From CAWAHD01 sp963781785 (GTDB taxonomy: Bacteria; Planctomycetota; Planctomycetia; Isosphaerales; Isosphaeraceae), in the NCBI GenBank assembly GCA_963781785.1, contig CAWAHD010000002.1, forward strand, positions 1,426,001-1,490,000: 64,000 nucleotides of DNA. Reading direction: 5' to 3'. Of this stretch, positions 57,641 to 64,000 are shown piece by piece. The translations under genes were made by a program, and so were the position numbers. A model generated the notes under the pieces. That model was not told where the DNA came from, made no database searches, and saw only the letters and a program-made list of their open reading frames with translations. Within the stretch, counting starts at the first letter, position 1. Every line of letters begins with the position of its first letter.

Positions 57641-58142
57641 CAGCCTCCATGCCCGAATTGTACCCGCCCTGGCGATCCGGCAGGAAGCCGAGTTCAGCTT
57701 GCCCCAGTGCTGGAAGGTGCCGAGTTACCTGCTTTCGGTGCCGCAGGGGCGGTCCCCGCCGATCGAGAGACGTTGCCAAACGAAGCTTCGCGCAGCCACT
57801 CAATCCAGTCGAATGCTCCCTATCCGCCGACAATGCCAGACGTGGTGAAAGCAGGCGACCGACCCGTTTCCCCGAGACCACTCGTCGATCGGGCGCGAAT
57901 TCGCGTCCCCGTTTCCCTCCTACGATTGTTTGCGCTTCGTCGAAGTGCGGGCTTCTGGAAATGCCTCTGTCTTTTTCGGCTTCGGTCGATCAGACCGAAG
58001 CACGCTACGCTGGGCGCGAACTCAGTCGCCACGGGGCTCACCGCCGAGTGCAGTTGCGCCGTGGCCGCCGGCCGAACCTGACCCCCTGGTGCGTTTCGTG
58101 GTATCGTCGAGTGTAAACCGGACGGATCAGGGAGCCCGACCA
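57641..58142. other. 500-bp gap, no gene seen
   Basis: The region between the DUF4058 remnant and the SUKH-like gene contains only incidental frames. It probably represents the degraded rest of the DUF4058 gene plus the promoter of the next. Confidence 0.4.
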
Positions 58143-58760
58143 ATGCAGCCCGACACCTGGGCGAATGCTTGGAGTTGCGGCGGCGTCCGCGCCCGCGAAG
58201 AGGACGGCTGGTCGCCCGCCGGCGCCCGCGACTTCCTCGTCGCGTACGGCCTGCCCCGGCTGATCATCTTCGAATGGCGGAATGACTTCGAGATCTCCTT
58301 CGCACCGATCGCGAGGGCGCCGGTCCCCTACAACGCCGAAATCCGCTGGGGGGACTTCTATGACGCGGACAAAGATCGGGAATGGGGCCGCCAGTGGATC
58401 ATCGGCGACGAGGAGTTCTGCAACGGCCACGCCTCGTATTGCATCCAGGCGGACACCGGCGAGGTGAGCCGGATCGATTGTGAGCTGTCGGATCCGCAAT
58501 CCTTTGTCAACTCCAGCGTCGCCCTCTACGGCCGGTCGCTGCTCGCCGCCAGAGTCTGGTCGGCCCGGGTTCCTTCCCGCGGCCTCGTGCTGACCTTGGA
58601 GTCGTTTCAGCAACTGGGGCGGGAGCTGCAAAGCATCGACCCGCGGGCCCTGGAGCACGACCGTTGCTTCTGGCGGAATCTCATCGAGGTACTCCTGGAT
58701 GACAAACTGATCGACCTGGAGATCACCGATGATCCCGCGCGCTCGAAGCCGCGATTCTAG
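58143..58760 (+). CDS. SUKH-4/SMI1-KNR4-like immunity-type protein
   Basis: 205 residues from ATG 58143, nine bases after GGAG. Pattern of the SUKH superfamily: ARDFLVAYGLPRLIIFEWRND near 30, then the core QWIIGDEEFCNGHASYCIQADTGEVSRIDCE, where IGD-G--ICIxxxTGxV-xxD is the SUKH-4 signature. FVNSSVALYGRSLLAARV follows and a helical end. SUKH proteins typically neutralise secreted toxins of contact-dependent or type VI systems, although many have other roles. No toxin gene is adjacent, so it may be an orphan immunity protein. Identification is from the pattern only. Confidence 0.55.
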   Translation: MQPDTWANAWSCGGVRAREEDGWSPAGARDFLVAYGLPRLIIFEWRNDFEISFAPIARAPVPYNAEIRWGDFYDADKDREWGRQWIIGDEEFCNGHASYCIQADTGEVSRIDCELSDPQSFVNSSVALYGRSLLAARVWSARVPSRGLVLTLESFQQLGRELQSIDPRALEHDRCFWRNLIEVLLDDKLIDLEITDDPARSKPRF

Positions 58761-59183
58761 CGGACGACAAACGGGAGGATCGCGGATGGCCGCAAGGCGA
58801 ACAGCGGTCGCTCCCGGGATTGCGACCACACAATCTCAGGCCCTTCGTGAATGGTGAGGAAACAGGCGGAGGTCGCGCAGACCCTTGTGGTATCGAGATT
58901 GATCGGCAATACTGGCACAGAATTCGCAAACCGGCATCTCGCCGAATGCCAGATCGTCCGCCCCCCCGATGTCGCGTGGGTTCAGCCGAAGTGTGGCCAC
59001 GAGGATGAGCGGCTTCACGACGCCGGGGCGGAAGTTCCTGCGTGTGGGCGCCGGCGGAGGTGCTCTCACGAAGATTGCGGGCACCTCCCGGAGGAAGGCC
59101 CGAACCAGGGACGCTGTTGACGCAACCACGAGTCCGAATGTGTGGAAGGCGCCCCTGAACCGAACACCGCCGAGTACAGATCG
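58761..59183. other. About 420-bp gap
   Basis: No credible gene. Frames on both strands overlap and have low-complexity Arg/Pro composition. It must contain the promoter of the GAF kinase operon, but I find no clear -10/-35 pair. Confidence 0.4.
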
Positions 59184-60500
59184 ATGAGACCAGTACCCGC
59201 CGCTCTCAAGGACAAGGCTCGATCACCCGGCCGAGACGTGTGCGAAGCGCGGTTGCCTGTCGATCTCCCGTCCAGGGAGCCCCCGGAGGAGCGCCTCCGG
59301 TTCGAGCGGCTGCTCACAGACCTGTCCGCGACCTTCGTCAACGTGGCCGCCGACCTGGTCGATGCTCAGATCGAGCAGGCTCTGGGGCGGCTCGTCGACT
59401 TCCTGGGCGTCGAGCGGGGCAACTGCGGTCAAATCTCCGAGGACAGCAAGGATATCGTGGTCACACACTCCTTCGTCATTCCCGGGTATCCACCGCTCCC
59501 CCCGTTGATCCTCGAAAAAGATCTTCCCTGGTACGCTGAGCAAGTCCGGCGCGGAGAGCTGATGCGGTTCGAACGATTGCCGGATGATGCCCCTCCCGAG
59601 GCTGTCAACGAGTACGCGTATGTCATCAAGATGGGGATGAAATCCAACCTGACGATCCCCCTGAGGGCCGGGGGCATCGTCCTCGGCGTGCTCAGCTTCG
59701 GGGCGTTTCGTGAGTTCCGGGCCTGGCCGGATGAGATCGTTCAACGTCTCCAGACCGTTGGCGAGATCTTCGCCAACGCCCTGGCCCGGAAGCGGACCGA
59801 TCAGGAGCTGCACGCCCGCGAGGAGTCGCTTCGAAAGACCCAGGACGAACTCCGGTCGCTGGCCGGCAGGCTCCTCAAGGCGCAAGAGGATGAGCGCCGC
59901 CGGATCGCCCGGGAGATGCACGACGACTGGACCCAGCGGCTGGCCGTCCTGGCGATTGACGCCGCAAAGATCGAGACCCAGCTCGACGCGTCGTCGAACG
60001 CCCATCGCCAACTTCAAGAGATGCGCGGAGAACTGGTGCGCCTCTCGGAGGACGTCCACGCCCTGTCCCGCCAGCTACACCCCTCCATCCTCGACGACCT
60101 GGGGCTCGTCGACGCCCTGCGCTCCGAGTGTGCCAGCGTTGCGCGACGGGAGCGTGTCGCAGTCGCCTATCGCTCGGATGACGTCACCGGCTCCTTGCCG
60201 AAGGACGTGGCCCTCTGCGTCTACCGGGTTGCCCAGGAAGCCCTGCGCAATGTCGTCAAGCATGCCCGGACCGCGGAAGCCCGCGTGTCGCTCGTCAGGT
60301 CGGGCCGGGACCTCGTCCTGACCGTCGAGGATCGGGGCGTCGGCTTCGACCTTGCGGAGGTGCGCTCGCGGCAGGGACTCGGGCTGTCCAGCATGGGGGA
60401 GCGGGTCCGCCTGGTTCGAGGGGAACTGACCATCGACTCCGAGCCGGGGCAGGGCACGACGGTGACGGTCCGCGTCGCCGCGGCCGGGAACGAGCCATGA
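59184..60500 (+). CDS. Sensor histidine kinase with GAF domain, NarL/UhpB type
   Basis: 438 residues with ATG 59184; a GTG at 59142 is an alternative. Residues about 50-210 form a GAF domain (LTDLSATFVNVAADLVDAQIEQALGRLVDFLGVERGN ... NLTIPLRAGGIVLGVLSFGAFREFRAWPDEIVQRLQTVGEIFANAL). A HisKA_3 dimerisation helix follows with His246 in DERRRIAREMHDDWTQRLAVLAID, then a HATPase with VAQEALRNVVKHARTAEARVSL and DRGVGFDLAEVRSRQGLGLSSMGERV. It has no membrane segment, so it senses a cytosolic signal. Its stop overlaps the response regulator start as ATGA, so the two form one unit. Confidence 0.92.
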   Translation: MRPVPAALKDKARSPGRDVCEARLPVDLPSREPPEERLRFERLLTDLSATFVNVAADLVDAQIEQALGRLVDFLGVERGNCGQISEDSKDIVVTHSFVIPGYPPLPPLILEKDLPWYAEQVRRGELMRFERLPDDAPPEAVNEYAYVIKMGMKSNLTIPLRAGGIVLGVLSFGAFREFRAWPDEIVQRLQTVGEIFANALARKRTDQELHAREESLRKTQDELRSLAGRLLKAQEDERRRIAREMHDDWTQRLAVLAIDAAKIETQLDASSNAHRQLQEMRGELVRLSEDVHALSRQLHPSILDDLGLVDALRSECASVARRERVAVAYRSDDVTGSLPKDVALCVYRVAQEALRNVVKHARTAEARVSLVRSGRDLVLTVEDRGVGFDLAEVRSRQGLGLSSMGERVRLVRGELTIDSEPGQGTTVTVRVAAAGNEP

Positions 60501-61139
60501 AGAAGCCGCGGATCTTGCTCGCCGACGACCACCGGATTGTGGCCGAGGGGGTGCAGGGCCTCTTGGAGCCGGAGTTCGAGCTGGTGGGGATCGTGTCCGA
60601 CGGACAGCGAGCTGGTCGAGGCCGCCAAAAAACTCCGGCCCGACGTGGTCGTCGCCGACATCAGCATGCCCTCGCTCAACGGCATCGACGCCGTCGCACA
60701 AATTCGCCAAGCCGAGGTTTCGTGCAGGGTCGTCTTCTTGACCATGCAACGCGACGTCTCCTACGCGCGGCGGGCGATGGAGGCAGGGGCGTCGGGTTAC
60801 GTCCTGAAACATTCCGCCCACGAAGAGCTGGTCAAGGCGATACGGGATGCACTCCGTGGTCAGACCTACGTGACCCCGCTCATCGCCGGGGAGCTTCTCC
60901 GCTCCTATCGAGAAGATGGGCCGCAACCCGCTCAAACGGCCCGGCGATTGACACCTCGCCAGCGCGAAGTCTTGCAGCTTTTTGCCGAGGGCCGGTCGGC
61001 CAAGGAAGTTGCGACACTCCTGCACATCTCAACGCGGACCGCAGAATTCCATCGAGCTCGCGTCATGAAGGTGCTCGGGGTCCGGACCACGGCCGAGCTG
61101 GTCCAGTACGCGATCGTGAACGGCATCATATCCGTCTGA
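60497..61139 (+). CDS. NarL/FixJ-type response regulator (one frame change)
   Basis: ATG 60497 overlaps the kinase stop. The receiver begins MKKPRILLADDHRIVAEGVQGLLEPEFELVGIVSDG. Near 60603 the homology moves to another frame: SELVEAAKKLRPDVVVADISMPSLNGIDAV, with the phospho-Asp in VVADIS and the Lys in SGYVLKHSA. The C-terminal LuxR-type DNA-binding domain is LTPRQREVLQLFAEGRSAKEVATLLHISTRTAEFHRARVMKVLGV. One extra base (around GACGGACAGCGAG) explains the break, so it is most likely intact in the organism. It is the cognate regulator of the GAF kinase. Confidence 0.88.
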
Positions 61140-61475
61140 CGGGTCGCCCGCGCTGCGCAGACGCAATTCGGCTCAGGTAGTTTTGCGAGTAGCGTCGCCT
61201 CCCGGCAGGTCGCAAGATGATCGGCCAGAGTCCGAGCATTCGGCGTGGTTCAGGGTACCATGCGGCTATGGGCTTGAGTGTCTACGCGACGGTGCAGGGG
61301 GTCGACGCCAGGGCGCGGACGGCACCTCGTCGCTGACCCCATCTCCAGAAATGCGAGCGGCTATGAGCATCCAACGACGAGCGCTGCGCGCGCCGATCGC
61401 CTCATGCGGGGCGGCGGCGGGCGCAGGGCGGCGACAGGACGTCGAGCGGCACAACGAGCCGAGACAGGCGGCACC
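61140..61475. other. 336-bp gap between the two regulators
   Basis: I see no gene and no promoter-like pair in this stretch. The second regulator may be expressed from here or by read-through from the GAF kinase operon. Confidence 0.35.
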
Positions 61476-61877
61476 ATGAAGCACGGCCGCGTCCTCCTGG
61501 CCGACAGTCACCTCCTGATGCTCCAGGGCGTCCGCAGCCTTCTGGAATCTCTGTTTGCGGCGGTCGTGATGGTTGCGGATGAGGGGTCATTGCTCGAAAC
61601 GATCGAGCGACTCGACCCGGACCTTGTCGTGGTCGATCTCTCGATGCCGGTGAAGGAAGGGACCAACATCGTGCACCAACTCATGAACCGCTTCCCCCGA
61701 TTACGTTTGATCGCGCTGAGCGTTCACGACGAGCCGATTGCCGCCACGCAGATGCGCAACGCGGGCGTTCTCGGGTTCGTGCTCAAGCGCACCGCGGCCA
61801 CCGACTTGATCCCGGCGGTCGAGGCCGTCCTCGGAGGTGGCTCGTTCGTTTCGCCGGCGGTGTCAGAGCAGAGATAG
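61476..61877 (+). CDS. Stand-alone receiver-domain protein
   Basis: 133 residues, all receiver: HGRVLLADSHLLMLQGVRSLLESLF, phospho-Asp in LVVVDLSMPVKEG, Ser/Thr in LIALSVHDEP, Lys in VLGFVLKRTAATDLI. Compared with the neighbouring NarL-type regulator, the acidic pair is reduced: ADS replaces ADD, so one of the two magnesium-binding acidic residues is gone. It ends at TAG 61875-61877 just where a NarL-type protein would continue into the helix-turn-helix (FVSPAVSEQR). It may be a phosphate sink or adaptor, or a remnant of a second full regulator. Confidence 0.82.
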   Translation: MKHGRVLLADSHLLMLQGVRSLLESLFAAVVMVADEGSLLETIERLDPDLVVVDLSMPVKEGTNIVHQLMNRFPRLRLIALSVHDEPIAATQMRNAGVLGFVLKRTAATDLIPAVEAVLGGGSFVSPAVSEQR

Positions 61878-61912
61878 ACACAATCTGATTTCTTACAGAA
61901 GGGAAAACGCTG

Positions 61913-62893
61913 ATGAAGAAGGTCTTTCTGGTCCTCATGGTCGCGATCGGCGCGACCGGCTCCGGGCTGATCGCCCGGGAGGCAACGACTGAAGCGCCGG
62001 CCGATCCGGCGGCCGCGCAAACCCCAACGGCGCAGGCGGCCGTGACACCTCAAGCCGGCCGGGAGGACGATGAGAAGGCGATCAAGGCGCTTCTCGATGC
62101 GTTCGTCACGGCGTTCAACGCTCGCAATGCCGAGGCCACCGCTGCCACCTACACAGACACGGCGGTCGTCATTGACGAGCGCGGCGAGCGCGTGGAGGGG
62201 CGCGCGGCCATCCGCGACCAGTACGCCGCATCGTTCGCCGACAATCCCGCGACCACGATCGCCATCCAGGTCGATTCGCTCCGCTTCCTCGGCCCGGAGA
62301 CGGCCCTCGAGGAGGGCCGCACGACGATCACGCCGGCCGCGGGTGCCGGCGCACCGGAGATCACGCGCTTCACCGCGGTATACGTCAAGCAAGGCGGACA
62401 GTGGCGGCAGGCCGCGGTGCGCGACGTGGTCGCGCACGACCTCACCCCGCACGACCGCCTCAAGGAACTGGAGTGGCTCGTGGGCGACTGGGTCAACGAA
62501 AGCCAGGCCGCGGTCGTTTCCACGTCCTGCACGTGGGCCAAAGGGGGCAACTTCCTCGATCGGGAATTCACCATGAAGACCGACGGGCAGCCCGTACTCT
62601 CGGGCACGCAGCGGATCGGCTGGGACCCGCTCAAGCGGCAGTTCAAGACCTGGATCTTCGACTCCGAGGGCGGCCACGGCGAGGGCTACTTCACGCGCAC
62701 CGGCAACCAGTGGGTGGTCAAGGTCGAAGGCGTCAGCCAGGACGGGCGACCCATCTCGGCGACGAACATCATCACGCGCCTCGGCAAGGACCGCATGAGC
62801 TGGCAGTCGACGCAAAGGACCGTGGGAGGAACCGCGGTCCCCGGGGTCGACGAGTTCACGATCGTGCGTAAGCCACCCGAAGTCGGCAAGTAA
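61913..62893 (+). CDS. Exported SnoaL/DUF4440-like protein
   Basis: 326 residues from ATG 61913, with AAGGG about ten bases upstream. Signal peptide MKKVFLVLMVAIGATGSGLIA, then an Ala/Pro/Thr linker. Residues about 50-165 form a SnoaL-like domain (DEKAIKALLDAFVTAFNARNAEATAATYTDTAVVIDERGERVEGRAAIRDQYAASF ... FTAVYVKQGGQWRQAAVRDVV), of the SgcJ/EcaC group. A second lipocalin-like half follows (LEWLVGDWVNESQAAVVSTSCTWAKGGNFLDREFTMK ... QRIGWDPLKRQFKTWIFDSEGGHGEGYF). Ligand and role unknown. The gene downstream starts 49 bases after it and may be co-transcribed. Confidence 0.85.
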   Translation: MKKVFLVLMVAIGATGSGLIAREATTEAPADPAAAQTPTAQAAVTPQAGREDDEKAIKALLDAFVTAFNARNAEATAATYTDTAVVIDERGERVEGRAAIRDQYAASFADNPATTIAIQVDSLRFLGPETALEEGRTTITPAAGAGAPEITRFTAVYVKQGGQWRQAAVRDVVAHDLTPHDRLKELEWLVGDWVNESQAAVVSTSCTWAKGGNFLDREFTMKTDGQPVLSGTQRIGWDPLKRQFKTWIFDSEGGHGEGYFTRTGNQWVVKVEGVSQDGRPISATNIITRLGKDRMSWQSTQRTVGGTAVPGVDEFTIVRKPPEVGK

Positions 62894-62942
62894 GGCCGCC
62901 AGACGTATCCAAGACAATCTCCTTTCAACGAGGATTTTTATC

Positions 62943-64000
62943 ATGAATCGAACGGTCTCGAAGCTGGCCCTGGGAATCACACTTGCGCTCCTGACCCTTC
63001 CGTCCGACGCCCTCGCCGGTCGCGGCGGCGGTTATCGCGGCGGCGGTGGTGGCGGTGGTGGTGGCCGCGGAGCCTACGGCGGCCAGATGGGCGCCCAATC
63101 CATGGGCCACTCTCCGGCATTTAGCCAGCCCCACCCGCAATCGAGCTCGTCGGGTGCCTCCGGCAACCGCTCGCAATACGGCAATCAGGGCTCGTCGAAC
63201 CACAATGCAGGGGCCGCCGCGGCCGGCGCGGGGTATGCCAACCACAACCAGAGCTCGCAGTACCCCCACGCGGGTGCCGCCGCGGGCGCGGGCTATGCCA
63301 ACCGCAACCAGAGCTCGCAGTATCCCCACGCAGGGGCCGCAGGGGCCGCCGCGGGGGCAGGCTATGCCAACAACCACAACGGCACCTGGAACGGCAACAA
63401 TTATGCAGGCTGGGGCGCGACCGGATTGGGCATGGGTTACCCGAGTGGGGTCGCGGCCTGGGGCGCTGGCTCGCCGATGTACGGCTGGGGCTATTCGGGC
63501 TATAACAATCCCTACTACGGCGCCGGGATCGGCGCGGGTGGTGTAGCCCAGACTGCGCCCGTGCAGCAGTCGGCCGCGGCGGCGGGATCCGACTACTCAC
63601 AGCCGATCAACACGGCCGCTGCAATGCCCGATCAGGCCGTCGCCGGCCAGGCGGCTTCGGTGTACGACCAGGCCCGCGAGGCATTCAAGACGGGTGACTA
63701 CGCTCAGGCACTTCAGCTCGACCAGCAGGCACTCGCTCAGACGCCCAATGACGTGGACCTGCACGAGTTCCTCGCACTGGCGTACTTCGCCAACGGCAAG
63801 TACGACCAGGCCGCGGCTCCGCTCTACGGCGTCCTTTCGGTGAGACCCGGGTGGAACTGGACGACCTTGATCGGGATGTACCCCGACCTCGACACTTACA
63901 CGCGCCAGCTTCGGGCGCTGGAGGCTTACGTCAAGGCAAACCCCGATTCAGCCCAGGCTCGCTTCGTGCTGGGCTACCAGTACCTGACCCAGGGGCACGA
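62943..64000 (+). CDS. Exported glycine-rich protein with internal repeats and TPRs (3' partial)
   Basis: ATG 62943 opens MNRTVSKLALGITLALLTLPSDALA, a signal peptide. It is followed by RGGGYRGGGGGGGGGRGAYGG and an Ala/Gly/Asn/Gln-rich region with repeats of about 20 residues around AGAGYANxNQSSQYPHAG, DNA 63207-63380. An aromatic-Gly segment follows (MYGWGYSGYNNPYYGAG). From about residue 240, TPR helices follow: ASVYDQAREAFKTGDYAQALQLDQQALAQTPNDVDLHEFLALAYFANGKYDQAAAPLY and ANPDSAQARFVLGYQYLTQG. The frame is open at the right edge. The architecture suggests an outer-surface or periplasmic scaffold protein. Confidence 0.85.
   Translation, partial: MNRTVSKLALGITLALLTLPSDALAGRGGGYRGGGGGGGGGRGAYGGQMGAQSMGHSPAFSQPHPQSSSSGASGNRSQYGNQGSSNHNAGAAAAGAGYANHNQSSQYPHAGAAAGAGYANRNQSSQYPHAGAAGAAAGAGYANNHNGTWNGNNYAGWGATGLGMGYPSGVAAWGAGSPMYGWGYSGYNNPYYGAGIGAGGVAQTAPVQQSAAAAGSDYSQPINTAAAMPDQAVAGQAASVYDQAREAFKTGDYAQALQLDQQALAQTPNDVDLHEFLALAYFANGKYDQAAAPLYGVLSVRPGWNWTTLIGMYPDLDTYTRQLRALEAYVKANPDSAQARFVLGYQYLTQGH

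Noticed and set aside
44433..58760. ClpV and the SUKH-like protein as parts of one effector-immunity system
   Set aside because: They are 11 kb apart with unrelated genes between, and there is no effector, VgrG, Hcp or sheath gene in the window.
60590..60620. Programmed ribosomal frameshifting in the response regulator
   Set aside because: No slippery heptamer or following structure is evident, and similar breaks occur in many unrelated genes, so an indel is simpler.

Overview
The window is GC-rich, gene-dense DNA from a member of the Planctomycetota, most likely an Isosphaeraceae-like organism. Several gene types point this way: a Tat-exported DUF1501 protein, ECF sigma factors coupled to Ser/Thr kinases that carry TPR or WD40 tails, a DUF6694-like lipoprotein, a membrane protein with a single CxxCH motif, and small conserved proteins typical of that family. 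The assignment comes from gene content only; there is no rRNA, and I saw no tRNA or CRISPR array.

Layout. 0-2.8 kb: the end of an unknown gene, a DUF1501 protein and a small HTH-like protein. 2.8-6.4 kb (minus): an ECF sigma factor overlapping a Ser/Thr kinase with TPRs, both frameshifted. 6.6-8.8 kb: a REP-associated tyrosine (Y1) transposase with clusters of related short repeats on both sides in opposite orientation. 8.9-11.7 kb (minus): two paralogous exported TPR proteins. 12-16.2 kb: a type III restriction-modification pair in which Res ends before the nuclease domain. 16.2-24.4 kb: an MFS transporter, a CxxCH membrane protein, an S41 protease, a broken beta-propeller gene and small conserved proteins. 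24.6-29.7 kb: an acetamidase/formamidase domain joined to a zinc metalloprotease, then leucyl aminopeptidase. 29.9-37.1 kb: a nitrate assimilation cluster with a multidomain nitrite reductase (siroheme, rubredoxin, Rieske and flavin reductase), a nitrate reductase and a NarK-type transporter. 37.2-40 kb: a YiiX-like hydrolase, a BON protein and a lipoprotein. 40.1-47.2 kb: a second ECF sigma plus kinase-WD40 module, then a ClpV/TssH ATPase. 47.4-52.8 kb: small membrane or exported proteins and a hybrid histidine kinase. 52.8-62 kb: gene remnants (Uma2, DUF4058), a second hybrid kinase, a SUKH-like protein, a GAF histidine kinase with its response regulator, and an orphan receiver. 62-64 kb: a SnoaL-like exported protein and a glycine-rich TPR protein that runs off the end.

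How the parts work together. The clearest metabolic unit is nitrate uptake and reduction to ammonium by three proteins. Regulation is heavy: two sigma-kinase modules, two hybrid sensor kinases and a kinase-regulator pair. The defence and mobility genes look partly decayed.

A caution for every reader: about ten genes are split by single-base frame changes at points where the protein homology simply continues in another frame. This is either an indel-prone assembly or widespread decay. I give each such gene's whole span or its main pieces and state where the frame changes.
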